64,000 nucleotides of DNA from Paraspadella gotoi (GCA_051294375.1 CM119263.1:5392823-5456822); one strand, 5' to 3'. Shown: positions 38,381 through 50,100, counted from the stretch's first letter. Notes: a model not told the origin generated them from the sequence alone. Numbers and translations are program-made.

Positions 38381-39998
38381 GTGAGATCGAAAAAAAGGGA
38401 GAGAAACGAAACTCGAACAGTTGGTTCTATATCTAAAAATTAGTCATATCGCGATTTCCTCTCGTTTCTCCTTTATTTTCCTTATTTTCCTTTTTTTCCT
38501 TTTTATTTGACGATGAATTCGTTCGTGACGAAGAAGAAAGAAGAAACTCGCGACCCTAATTCTTCGATCCGTTGAAGGAATCACGTCTCGTTATGAATGG
38601 GGGGGGGAATAAGAAAATAAGGGAAAGAAAAGGGAAAGGAAATCGAAAAGAAAGAAAGGAAAAAGAAAGAAAAGAATCGAGTGGTCAAAAAAGGTAAGAA
38701 AAATTGAGTGGAAGATTAGAGAAAGAATAGGGGAAGTAAATCGGAAAGAGAAAAAAGGACACATTTTAGAGAAAAATGAGAGATAAAAAGAAAAAAGAAG
38801 AAAAAAATGGCTAAAAAGGACATGGATATCGAAAAAGGGAGTGGAAAAGAAAATATAAAAAGTGGGAAGCGGGGAGAAAGAGACGGGAAAACTGGTGAGA
38901 GAAAATGAGGAAAAAAAATTTTTAAAAAAACTGTGAAGGGAAACAAAAATAGAGAGAGAGTGGAGGTTAGAGATGAAGTCAACTTTGGAGGAGAAAAAAG
39001 AGGGAGGGAGAGGAATTGATGTTTGGAGTGAAGGGGAAAATGGGGAAGGGAAAGGGGAAGTAATGGGGAAAAGGGAATGGGGAAACGAGAAATAGGGAAA
39101 GGGTAGTAAGGAAGGGGAGAGGAGGGGAAAAAAGGGAATATATTTGATATAAAGCGTGAGGGGAGAAAGGGTAACCAGAGGCTCAACACTAAACAGATTC
39201 TGAAAATTGACGTCATTCCATTTTTTATTATTTTTCTTTAGATTTGTTTCTTTTTATACATTAAGACGATAAATGAGGGTCACGCATGGCAGGGGCTGAA
39301 GAGAAAGGGGTAAAGTAATCAGGGTGGCGGTTCTCAAGAGTTCTAAGGCTTGAAATGATTGAAAATAGATGAAACTGTCTATCACGACGTCTTCAAGACG
39401 TTGAGCTTAAAAAATAACCTTGTGCATAGAAATTTTCTGTATCCGGCCATTTCTCAAAAGAGAGTGAAACTCATAAAAAAAACCAGGATAAACATGGCGG
39501 TCTTGGCTCGGTGTCGGACGACGAAACTTTGGACGAAAAGAAATAAAAAAAAAAGGAGAAACTCGTAAAAAGTTTCACCGCAGAAAAAGATACTACGACA
39601 AAATTCGGTTTAGCTACGGATCTAATTACCATAGGGAATCTTTAATAAAATCTTGATTAACATTTTCAATAAAAAGTTACCAGGGGAAAAATAAGTTTAA
39701 AAGTAATAAGTCATTGACGGATTTATCACAAGACCTACAACTACGTCATCAAATTCACTTGACAAAAATCACAAGGGAGGGAATAATCTCGAGTGTCTCG
39801 GAATTTTGTCCTCGTTATCGCCTTTTAACTGACAGGCGAACTACAGGATCTGGGGTTTAACTAAAAATCGAATACAACAGAATAAGTTGTATTTGATTAA
39901 ATACTAATATTTTTTTTCAATGTTATATTACTATTAGACATTAAAAAAATTATTGAATTGCCATAATTTTGGGTTATAACCTGCAAATGTAATTGTAA
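38381..39998. other. Purine-rich then AT-rich noncoding
   Basis: Positions 38,620-39,170 are mostly purine on + with GGGGAA/GGAAAAGGG words. The remainder is AT-rich. No gene is supported. Confidence 0.6.
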
Positions 39999-40212
39999 AC
40001 AAAGAAAAGTAAGCCCGGGTTTTGTCTTTCATTTTCGTCTGCTAAGAAAGTAGCGGCTGCTGCAGGTTCTGACACTCCTGACGCAGCTAAGGATGATAGT
40101 ACCGCTGCTGCTGCTGCTGTTGTCGGTAAACTGAGACAGCTGAGTCACCCAGTAAATAACTTTTTATTTCTAGAAGAATATCCTCGGAATTTGTTGATCA
40201 AAATGGTTTAAT
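39999..40212 (+). other. Orphan coding-like segment (possible exon or pseudogene fragment)
   Basis: A frame without ATG is open from 39,999 to the TAA at 40,210-40,212. Its middle part reads like real protein (AKKVAAAAGSDTPDAAK, then DDSTAAAAAVVGKLRQLSH) and is far more GC-rich than its flanks. A CTAAG|AAAGTA acceptor-like site (40,046) and a CACCCA|GTAAAT donor-like site (about 40,150) could bound an exon of about 105 bp. It lies about 170 bp before the start codon of the GPR180-like gene, so it could also be part of a 5' leader. I cannot match it to a family. Confidence 0.3.
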
Positions 40213-40374
40213 TAAATACATTTTTAGTTAATTTTTATGAAAGTTTTTATTTTTGAGAATCTTTCATCTCGTTTTCATTGTTTTATCCCCTAAAAAATGG
40301 TTTGTTTTTCTATTTGTTGCTCAGTTGACGGAGTGTATTCCGTTTGTCGTCTTTTCTTACCCACCTTCGTCACC

Positions 40375-40386
40375 ATGAACTCATGA
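40375..40386 (+). promoter_or_regulatory. Three-codon upstream ORF overlapping the main start
   Basis: CACC-ATG-AAC-TCA-TGA starts in a good Kozak context 8 bases before the predicted start. Its stop codon overlaps the ATGATG of the main frame, so termination would leave ribosomes on the main start codons. It matters only if the 5' leader reaches this far upstream. Confidence 0.45.
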
Positions 40387-43300
40387 TGCGAGCCTTCCAT
40401 TTAATCATCTTCTGTTTTTGTTGCTACTGCTGTTGCGACTCACTTTCCGCTCTCCATGTCAAAGGGGTTTGGAACACCGGGACTTTCTTTCACTACTTGA
40501 CCCGGTTTGGTTTTCAAAAAACTGTCAAGACAAAGGAGAGAGAAACTCAGGTACTTAGCGTAGCCTAGAGATTTTAAATAGTGTTAACTTTCAAAGTTCT
40601 CTTCACCGGACATCGATGCTTTTTCACCAGGGTTACGTTTACGGGAACATAAGTTCGGATCCGTCTCTTCCTGGTTACACTTTGGCCATTGTCCACGAGG
40701 AATTGTTCCCTGTCTTTTACGAGACCAGAGAGCATTACCCCAAGGTGAATCTTCTATATTTTACAATCCTTTACAATATTCAACAATGCTTATGTTTTCT
40801 TCCTCAAGGAAAATGTTTGCCAACGGATGTTCGAACGTCTTGATTGCGACGCGGGCGTCAATGAGACAGAGGGCATCTTACGGGGCATTCCGGGAATTGA
40901 GAATTCCGCCACAAAAGATTATCAGTTCATTTGGCCGATTAAGGAATTCAAAGAACCTAGGTATTTGGTGATATTTATGATAACAATATGGTTATAATTT
41001 CACAACACCTTACATGAAAATCTAAATTTAAACACGTATGAGAGTTTAAATCTTAGATTTATGTTAATATTTGATGCATTAAACCTATCGGTAAATTTTT
41101 TAACCGACTTGAAAACTCCCAGATTTTGGTTCCTGTCTATGGTGGCCTGTCGCCGCGTGTCCCCCTGTCGGTGGGAGATTACGAAACAAGAGGAAGCTTC
41201 CGACATCCAATATTCGGTTTGGTTGGTCAACGGATCTCCTGACTCCAAAAGCCTCAATCCATTAGAGCATCAGTTTTCCTACGACGAACAAGACATCATC
41301 GAAATTTATCTTGTCTTCCTTCTCGCTTATGTCATCATTCTGCCTATTCAGGTTCCGTGGGGAGAAATGTGGGCTTTTGTGGGTTACAATTATCACCTTA
41401 TATGTGTAATTGACTAATTGTGTATCATATAATTTTTTAAAACGTGCTATAAATAGTGAAAAGTAGATTCATCTATTACATATTACATATTATTAGCAAC
41501 CTCGGCGGTGAGAGTTTTTCTGTGTCCGTATCTTGTTAAAAAGAAGATGCTATGGCAACAGCCGAGTTGCCTGTGATGCCCATTGGGATGGGGCATCTCA
41601 CTGTTGGCTTTGGGGGCTTCCGACCCTCAGTGACGCCTCCAGTCACTGGCGCGGTTACCCTAGGACGGTCTCGCTTTGCCAACGCAGAGGGAAGTCGTTA
41701 GGACTGTGGATGGAACACTACGCCTGGGATGGTGTGTTCCCCCTCTGAGCCAATGGATTTGGCTGACGGATGGTGGACGTGAGGCGGTGTGAATATACCG
41801 CCACAATGGCTTGAATAAGTCATTGTTTCTTTTTACGAATTTTATAGTTGTGTACATCACTTACCTTGTGTGTACATTGTCAACTGGATTCAAGTATGTA
41901 TTTAAGTGTAAGAGTTTTTACCGATGACATCCCCTATTCTCTTCCGGACAGACCTGGGCGTTCGGTCGCCAAAACGGTCACCCTCTGCCAAGATTGTTGA
42001 CGGCGGCCATTGGATTGGAATTGGCGGGAATTTTCTTGAATCTCGTCCACTTTTTGAAATTTGCTTCTGACGGCGTCCCGGTGGATCCTGTGCGAATTAT
42101 AGGTGAGGCGTTGTCGTCGTCATTGTTGTCATCATCATCATGATCATCAACGTCAGCATCGTTATTGCATTGGATAATCTTCGGAACATCTTTCCTCCTT
42201 CAGGAAATCTCTTGGACAGTTTCGGTCAGTCCTGCTTGATACTTATCCTGATCCTTATCGCTCGTGGCTGCTGCATTTCGGCCAAACCTTTCACGCACAA
42301 AACCTTAATCGGCTCCTTGTGGGGAAGCGCCACCATCCTTTACGCCGTCTTCTTCGCTTGGAATTTGGTGAGGGATTTATTTAAATTTATTTTTAGCATT
42401 TAGATTTATGATTCCTGGTTTTTAGGCTGAAGAGGACGAGATTAACGATTTGGATCAGTGGTCAACTTGGCCTGGATATCTCGCTCTCTCGCTGAGGATC
42501 GTCATGGCCGTTTGGTTCGTCTACGAGCTCAACACTACATTTACTGTAGAAGTAAGTTATTGAAATTGGTACAACCAATATAAAAATTATCCATTCATTT
42601 AATAAATAACCTTTCTTGCCCCTGACTTTGGACAGGCTTTGGTGGTTTAAGGCCTCCATCACTCTTACTCCATCTCTTACTCTTACATTTATCATTATTC
42701 TTCCATTATAAATTAGTATTTCTCTACCCCTTTTTTAACAGACGTCTTCTAAGAAATTAAAACTTTTTCTCCATGTGGGCGCGGGCTTCCTTGTTTGGTT
42801 CGTCTATTTACCAATTGTTGCCTTAATCGGTGTTCACATTTCCGCCCTCTACCGATTCAAAACCATACTGTGCATTTCTTACACGGCTGATTTTTTAGCC
42901 ATCGCCGCCCTTGTTCATTTGTTTTGGCCAGAGAGGTGAGACCGTCTCGATGAATTTAGGAAATTAAATAATTAGTATTTTAATATCTTTTATTTGTTGT
43001 TCAAATTTCATTGTGTTAAGTTTAATAAATTGTAAAAGGACGTTTAATGGATCGAGGGATTATTAGGAAACCAGACTCGCCAGTTAAACAGTAGTAGTAA
43101 AATTCGACATTTTTATCGAATTGAGCGGTAACTAAGATAAAAGCCCGCATTATTAGGGCGAGCCTTCATTTGTTTCTCCCCTTTTTGTTCACAGATTTTC
43201 ACAAATGAACGAAATTGTGATCGAATCAACTAAAAAATCGGATCACAAATCAGTGACATCGTTCACTTTCGCTGCAACGGAGATGGAATCTCTCCTAGAA

Positions 43301-43492
43301 TCACCAGACTCCCCTGCCCGAGAGAACTCCGCGGTACCAACCCCTCGCGGTGCCAATGCCATCCTTTCCCGCGGCGCCAACCGGGACCGTCACATCTCGC
43401 GATCGTGTTACGGCGCCGAGGAACCCGATCACAGCTTCATCGCCGAATTACTGGAGGATGACAACGAGGGTTTTCTCAGCAGCGACTCTTAG
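40383..43492 (+). CDS. GPR180/TMEM145-like seven-helix membrane protein (9 exons)
   Basis: Exons: 40383-40550, 40631-40744, 40809-40960, 41123-41351, 41952-42102, 42204-42367, 42426-42551, 42742-42935, 43195-43492. All introns are GT-AG and the joins keep frame (1,596 nt, 531 residues). Residues 1-23 form a Cys-rich signal peptide. The lumenal N-terminal half (24-198) holds RFGFQKT, a GYVYGNISS glycosylation site and FWFLSMVAC, typical of the intimal thickness-related receptor family (Pfam GpcrRhopsn4). Seven membrane segments begin in exon 4 (IYLVFLLAYVIILPI) and end in exon 8 (ILCISYTADFLAIAALVHLF). The cytoplasmic tail (about 436-531) is polar and Ser-rich. Human GPR180 has been linked to TGF-beta/CTHRC1 signalling; the ligand here is unknown. 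I used the ATG at 40,383 because it opens the signal peptide; 40,386 is equally possible. Orthology to GPR180 rather than TMEM145 is unresolved. Confidence 0.88.
41554..41825 (+). ncRNA. Intronic chain of hairpins (structured RNA or retroelement 3' end)
   Basis: This GC-rich block lies in AT-rich intron 4 of the GPR180-like gene. Stems in order are: GGCAAC/GTTGCC (41,554-59 with 66-71); GTGATGCCC/GGGCATCTCAC with one bulge (41,573-81 with 91-101); CAGTGA/TCACTG (41,628-33 with 43-48); GGAACAC/GTGTTCC (41,712-18 with 34-40); AGCCAA/TTGGCT (41,748-53 with 59-64); GGCGGTGT/ATACCGCC (41,783-90 with 95-102); CAATGGCTT/AAGTCATTG (41,804-12 with 17-25). The last two share a GAAT loop. No coding frame spans it. 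Candidates are the 3' end of a LINE or SINE, or an intron-encoded structured RNA. I do not recognise a known family. Confidence 0.45.
42560..42658 (+). repeat. Dispersed 99-bp repeat, copy A (inverted match at 62,981)
   Basis: It lies in intron 7 of the GPR180-like gene, 8 bp after the donor. Its reverse complement matches 62,981-63,079: GGAGGCCTTAAACCACC.., AAGCCTGTCCAAAGTC, TTATTTATTAA, TAATTTTTATATTGGTTGTAC. The middle diverges and the ends are well kept, as in an old short interspersed element. Confidence 0.85.
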
Positions 43493-43515
43493 CGGAGATT
43501 AAAATGAATACGAGC

Positions 43516-43584
43516 GGCGCCATTTTTGGATTCGAGGTGGCGCCATTTTTGGATCCGAGATGGCGCCATCTGTGATCCAAAATC
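43516..43584 (+). promoter_or_regulatory. Perfect-period 23-bp triplication GGCGCCATTTTTGGAT
   Basis: GGCGCCAT starts at 43,516, 43,539 and 43,562, an exact 23-bp period. The first two units continue TTTTGGATYCGAG, and the third has diverged. GCCATTTT resembles the YY1 core (CCATnTT). The block lies 24 bp after the stop of the GPR180-like gene and about 570 bp before the LYST start, so it is either 3'UTR sequence or part of the LYST promoter region. Confidence 0.5.
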
Positions 43585-43796
43585 AGATTCTAACTGACGC
43601 CACGCAACAATGGATCTCAAGAGATTTTCAAAGAATTGAAAAAAAAAAATCAAATCAACATTCTTTTTTGTTTGTTGGCACTGATTAATTTATATTCCAA
43701 TTTATCATATTTTATGTTTTCATGCTAAATTTAAAATACATATATCGTTCTAATTCACGGTTAAATTATTTTAAAATTCATATTACCTACTTTAGA

Positions 43797-43802
43797 ATAA
43801 AA
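43797..43802 (+). terminator. Poly(A) signal AATAAA of the GPR180-like gene
   Basis: First canonical AATAAA after the stop at 43,492, giving a 3'UTR of about 320 nt. About 350 bp remain to the predicted LYST start. Confidence 0.6.
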
Positions 43803-44150
43803 TTTAGTTTTTAGAATTCTAGTTTTTAGAAATCTACTCAAGTCGCTGATCCAATTCAGGTCCCGGTTCCGGTTCTGGTTCCGATTCTTAAGTTTGATTC
43901 CTCTGCGATGCGAGTATCAAAAATCCTGTAATTTAATTATTATGATTGTGAGTGAATTTTCAGTTCTAGATTTGTCTAGATCAGTAACCGATATTATTTT
44001 GGGGAAAAAAGAATAACGGTTAGTTTTTATATTACCGAATTATTTCTAACTTATTACACTCTATAGTAATTTAAATTATTTATTTTGTTTTATTTAGAAT
44101 AAAAAAGTATGTCCTAAACCGAATATCTTAACTTGGTGATACCTGTTATC

Positions 44151-47100
44151 ATGAAACAATTGGCTGTGAAAAACTATCACGATTTAACGAGTTGGACACA
44201 ACATTTAAAAAATCTGAAAGACTCAAGTTCAGGTAAGTTACGTAATCATTTTGTCAAGTAAAACAAAAAATGTGATTACGATTCCCGCTACACTAAACAA
44301 ATGTAGTAAATTTAACTGATTTTTCCAGATTTGGACGATGAAACATTAAAACTGCTTGAAATATTTCTTCGTCGATGGTTGAATTTTCATTCCAAGGATC
44401 CCAAAAATAGGTTAATGGATTTGTAGTGTCGTAGTTATTAAATTACATAAATTTTCAGCTTATCTGGCAAATTTTGATTTGTCTTATCTTGAGATTTTTT
44501 TAGTTACCAGACGAAAAAGGAGTCATGTCGTTAAAAATCGAAGAAAACGAGTTTTTTCTCTTTTTTTTTCGTCAAACTTGATTATTTAATTAAAACAATA
44601 ATGAAAAAAACTCTTCTCTTCCCAAGTCGTCTGATTTGAAAATTTGAGTCTTTAGTCTTTAAGTTTAAGCATTTTTTTTGACTGGAGATTCTTCAGTTTC
44701 TTTTGATTTAACTTAAAAAAAAAAAAAAAATATCGACGAAATTATGTATTTTCAATCGAGCGACAATTACAAGTAAATTGACATACGAGTTGATGAAAAC
44801 ATTACAAATGAAATGAGAACATATTTACCTAAATATAGTCTTATTTCCCCCCCCCCCATTCCTGACCCCCTAGCGACCTTGACACCGTAACTCACGTTCT
44901 TTGTCGCGAACTTCTTTCGGACATTCGTTCAATATGCGTCTCTCATTCCGAAGCCGCGGCGGCTTCCCCCCGTCTTCCGGCGCCGAGCCCACCCCTTTCG
45001 GCTCGGGACCCGACTCGTCGGACGCCGGACCCGCCCCTTTCGGCACCGGGTTCACCCCATCCGGCTCTGGGTCAACTCCTCTCGACACAACCTCACGTTT
45101 CGAGCGGACTCCAACCCACTCATCGCGCGTCACCTTCAATCCTTCGACCCCACCCCCCCAAACCTCGACCCTAACTCTCTCTTCCACACCTCCACCTGAC
45201 CAACCATCCGAGGATCTCCTCGCTGGACCCATCCGCGCCGTCTCATCTTCCGACGCTCTCCGGCTTAAGACTTACCTCCTCGGAAGCCGTGGATGCCTCT
45301 TCCTTTACGTACTGCATCATCTGGTCAGGCTGGGCTGTTCTCCTCAGCGTCAAGTTCTGGAGTTGCTGGTGTCTTTGATCCCTGTTATGACTTCCGCCGC
45401 TGACGAGGAGGCCGGGGGTAATGGGGAGACGGCGGCGGCTGCGGAGGGAGCGGCGGCGGAAGGGGCGGATGCTGAGGGGGCGGCAGCTGCGGCGACGTTA
45501 GAGACGGCGGCTGGGGCGGCGGCGAAAATTGAGAAAACTCCGTCCGTCGAGTCTTGTTTTCGTTCGACTTTGGAAGAAAAGTTGGGAATCGAAAAGAAGG
45601 AAGAAGGTGAGGGCTATGGTAAGGTGAGGAAAGGAAAGAGAAAGACGAAAGGGAGGAAAGGAAATGGGGATGAAAGAGAGGAAAAGTTAAGGAATGAAAG
45701 GGAAGGAAAAAAATTAACAAAAGTTTGGATTGTGTGGATGATGTAAATTGAAAAAGGATGAAAGGCAGGAAGAAGTGGAAGTGAAGATGAAAGTGAGAAA
45801 AAAAAAAAAGGAATTTAAATGTGTACGAGAAAGGCGAGAAAGAAAGGAAGAGGACAGGAGAGAGAGAATAAGAAAGGTAAAGGAATTCTGAGAATTCAGT
45901 TGAAAAGTCTTCTTATCTTCTTTGACATTTCTCGAAATTCCCTCCCAGTTCGTCTTGACCAGGATCTCCTCAACGCGGTCGTCAAACACGCAATCGAAAT
46001 AAACGATCGAGATTCCAACGATGGATCGAAAATGATCGACGGGCGGCGGCGGAGGCTGCGTCGGCGGCGGCGAACGCGTCTCCCGAACGAAATGGACGAC
46101 ACTTCGTCCTACGGTGACTCTGACGCTGCGGCCGAAGCCGCGGAGCGAGAAGGAAACAGATACAGATTTTGGAAAACATTTTTTCACGTGAAAGATGAAG
46201 ACGAGAAGGAGGCAGAGGAGGATATGGAGGTGGACGAGGAGGTGGACGAGGAGGTGGAGAGTATTTTCCAAGGAAAAGTGAGTCTAATTCTAATGTGATT
46301 GTTTTAAAATGAAAAAATTTGGATCGTTTCAAACTTGGGGGGGGGGAATATTTGATTTTTGACGGAAAAAAACAATTTAAAAGCTGCTACGAACATATAT
46401 GATATTTTTTATAATAAAACATTACCTTTTTAATAAAATGCTCAGGCCAAGATCGTGCGCCCCTCCAATACTAAGCCCCTTCGATCGACGCCGCTCGACT
46501 TCGTCATGTCCGTCCTCAATCTCCTCGTCGACGCCGTCATCTTCGAATCCGAGCAGACGACTTCGCCGAAATCGAACAAAACTAAACCGGGCGCCGGCGC
46601 CGCCAACTCAAAGCCCCCTCCGCCTCTTTCCCTCCACATTTTGAAGCCCCTGTTGTTGGCCTTTGAAGAACTGAGCTACATCGTTCGCCGGCCGCCCGAT
46701 CCTACGGCCGCGTGCCCCACGGGGCGTCTCCTCGCCGTCACTTACATGGAGCGAACTCTCTTCAAAATCGTGGGCGTCATCGTCCGACGATTGGGACCTC
46801 AGAGTTTGCCTCATGTCAGCCTCACCAATATTTCTCTTCTCAATTTATTCTCGTATCCGATTCGTTCGTCGTTCGTCTTCGTCGTTTCTGACGTCCTTCA
46901 GGTAAAACGATCTAGCCTTTAGGACAAAGGTCCGGGGTTCGAGCCCGGTGGCCGTCTCGCGAATCAAGTGGGACGGGGCATAAAACATAGTGCCTTATTT
47001 GACCTATTAATTTGTAAACGGTTTAATCATTGATTCATAACAATTAGTCCCTCTTCAGTCTTCAGATTACTATTAATCTTTAAAATTTTTTTTTAAAATG

Positions 47101-50100
47101 GCTCCTCGTAATATTATTTAAATAATATAATAATAAAATTAATACAATAAATAATAATAAATAATAATGATAATAATTAAATTTAATAAATGTATTATAA
47201 TTATATATTTTACTTTAATAAACAATGCCCATAACCGATTTTTTCCTCGTAAAAATTGAATGTTTCTTTTTCAGGGAGTTTTTTGGGGAATTCAGAAGTT
47301 GCTTGAGTCTTTGCCTCTCAACCCGACGTTTATATCTTCCGCTATGGGCCTTGTGCACGATTACAATGCTTGGAAAGGCCCGCATATATTTTCCCAAGTT
47401 ATGCAGGTAAATTTAGGACCCTTGTATTTCAGATAAGAAATAAAATTAAAATAAAAATTTTTAAAAAAAAATTAATAAGATTACATTTATAATGACTCTG
47501 TCCCTTTGTTTAGGTTTCATCACAAATTTTATCAGGTGAACAGGAATGCCTGATGGATGTTGTCTACATTGAACGTTCTATTAAAGCAACCATCAAAGCG
47601 ATTTCTACCCTGATGACGTCATGCAAAAAAACCAAAAATGCTTATATTCATGCAGGTTAGTTAAATATGTTTCATGACTTTTTTTTAAATTAAACCCACT
47701 TTTAGAATTAAGTCTAATGGTTCATGAATCGGGAATCCTATGTATTAGTAACGTCAATAAATTTTATTCAAAATTAATATAATATCACTATGTTTATTTG
47801 TATATAGTGAAGTGCCTTAAACGAAGACACAATCAGCTCTGCTCCACTTCGGAATATCTTAATCATCATCACAACATATTATCTTTTCAAGAATCCGGTA
47901 TGTTTAAACTAATTCGCCACTTTAGTCAAGAAATATTTAAAGACAAATATTTTTACAGGTTTACGTAAGGATTCCGCAGTATTTTCTGTTCATGAAGCTT
48001 TACCAAGTTTCTCTTTCAAAAAAGAGTCTTGTGTTATATCTTTGTTGTCCCAAAATGTCCTCGATTCTCTTGCAACTTGCCAATCCCGCAGTTTGTGTCA
48101 CAATTTGTTAACTGGTCTCGAAATCGGCGGAGTTTGTTGTTGCATGGAACCGGAATTTGTTTTAAAATGCCTCCTTTCTAAGCTGCAACGATTCGATTCT
48201 ACTTTTATTGATTTTACTCTCAATGTAATGAAAAAGTTGTTGATCGAACAACTCGGGTTATCGGCTCGACCATCTGCCAATTCACTTTACTTGTGCCCAC
48301 AGTGTCAATCAGATCAAAGTGATTTGGCTTTTTTAGGTTATTACCGACAGCTGTTGATAATGTCAAATGATCACGCACTCACCGACAAATTGTGCCTTCA
48401 CATTTTAAGCATTGTTGAGCAAGGTACAATTAATGTTAGAGAAACTATGTTCATTCAAGTAATCCATCCAATGCTAAAAGTAGTACCTTGGCAAAAACTT
48501 GCGGAACCTGATAGTGATACCGATTTTCACTCTCATGCCAAAAATCCAATAGTCATGTCTGAAGCAATATTCGAAGGTTGCTTGAAATCCTTACCATTAT
48601 TACTCGTCTCCCAGGTTGCTAAACAAACATTTGTAGGTGAGAACGGCTTAAATTTTATCATTAAACTCATGGGCTATGGAAAGTACATTGATTACGCAAT
48701 GCTCCTTCTTGAAAGTATCATAAACACGGGTGGTGTTGTCTCCTCTGATACAGAATTCACCAGCGATCAAGATTTGCAAGCAGAAGAGGCTTTGTCTCTA
48801 GTCGATGACACTAGCGATGATTCATTTCAACCAAAATCGGAACTCCCGCAAAGTAATTTAAAGTCTGAGTTGGATTTACTTTTAGTTTTACTTTTAAATA
48901 CTAAATTAACTAATATGGAAGACCTTATACAAGAAAACATTTACAAGGAAGTGTTTGAAGTTGTGGGTAAAAGAGAAAAATATTTCACTGATTTAAAAAC
49001 TATGAAAGCTTTGTGGTTGTTGTGTTTAAAATTATTTGCCACTAACAAGCAATTTAAAAATAAATTTAAAAGTTTAAAGGAGTATGGTAATCATGTAGAG
49101 TTACAGTTGATTCATCTTCTTAATTTGCTCTGCGTTTCTTCTCCAATATATTCCCATTTAGAAAGCTCATCAAAATGGGCTGATGTGATGACACTTTTTG
49201 AAATTTTATTAACTTTATTTTGTGAAACGAGAAGTAATGATTCTTTGTCCCTGGACGCTTTGTTTGTAATGATTACATCAAATCTTAATCTTCTTGATTC
49301 AGTCATTTTTAAGATTTTATTTCGGGTTATAAATGCTTCATATGGAATTAATAATGTTTTGACTCTATCAACTGTAAAAAACAGATATAGAGAAGAAATT
49401 CTTGCAAAATCGGTTATTTCTGAGGCCGAGGTTTGGGAAGAGGAAAGTAACCCTTCTGTATCTATCACAGATGATAAAGGTTATGATGCTGATACGGAGG
49501 CAGTGAATGAAGTTTCTTCACTTGATGATGATGTTGTAAGATTGACTCCAATTACAATGAAACCAAACATAATTGTTGAGCTCCCAGAACTAATGATTTT
49601 GGCAATAAAAGTAACTATTTTTATTATTAGCGCTCAAAATGAAAGCTTAATTGATGATCAAGTTTTGGAGTGTGTTAAACTCTTATCTCGGGTTCATGAA
49701 GCTATGAAACTCTCTGACCAAAACAAATTAAAATTGTTTGAATTTAATGTCGCATCTTTACTTTTGGACGGATTTCAAGAAATCCTTATTTCAAGCTCAT
49801 TTTCCACTCTTTCATCTCGTACCTTAACAACATTACAAAGAATTGTAATAACTTTAACACAGGAAGTAATGAAAAGTGGCCTTTCCAAAGAGAACCTAAC
49901 TTCTTTAATAAGGTTACTGTCAAAAAATCCCTCTACGTCTTTATGTGATTTATTAACTTGCTTTTTAGAAATTATAACTGCTCATCCCCACAAACCATCT
50001 TGCGTTCTTGAGTTTCCTGTGATTTCAAAACCAACCACTTCTCTTGAAACTTCAATAAACAAATTAATATTAAATGACAAAGAAGAAGATTCGACGAGTT

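Larger units (their letters stand above)
44151..47897 (+). other. LYST: LYST exons 1-8 (N-terminal region)
   Basis: Exons: 44151-44232, 44329-44410, 44874-45606 (frame change inside), 45949-46277, 46446-46901, 47275-47406, 47514-47655, 47808-47897. Exon 3 starts with [15 protein letters not shown], like the start of vertebrate LYST, and later holds [20 protein letters not shown], the next conserved block. It then carries an Ala/Glu/Gly-rich linker. Exon 4 has an Arg-rich patch ([13 protein letters not shown]) and an acidic patch ([11 protein letters not shown]). Exon 5 is GC-rich and helical. Exon 8 holds [16 protein letters not shown], matching the KRHRRC..HHH block of human LYST. The exon 2 donor (AG|GTTAAT) is weak. 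Confidence 0.75.

Noticed and set aside
39359-39568. 69-codon + frame
   Set aside because: No ATG near the start, no splice context, and composition of random AT-rich DNA.
41680-41735. RNase P-like GAGGGAAGTC in the intronic hairpin block
   Set aside because: Only a short resemblance to one conserved region; the remaining conserved regions are not found in order.
44870-45232. 120-codon minus-strand frame opposite LYST exon 3
   Set aside because: Shadow of a GC-rich coding stretch; the + strand carries the conserved LYST blocks.
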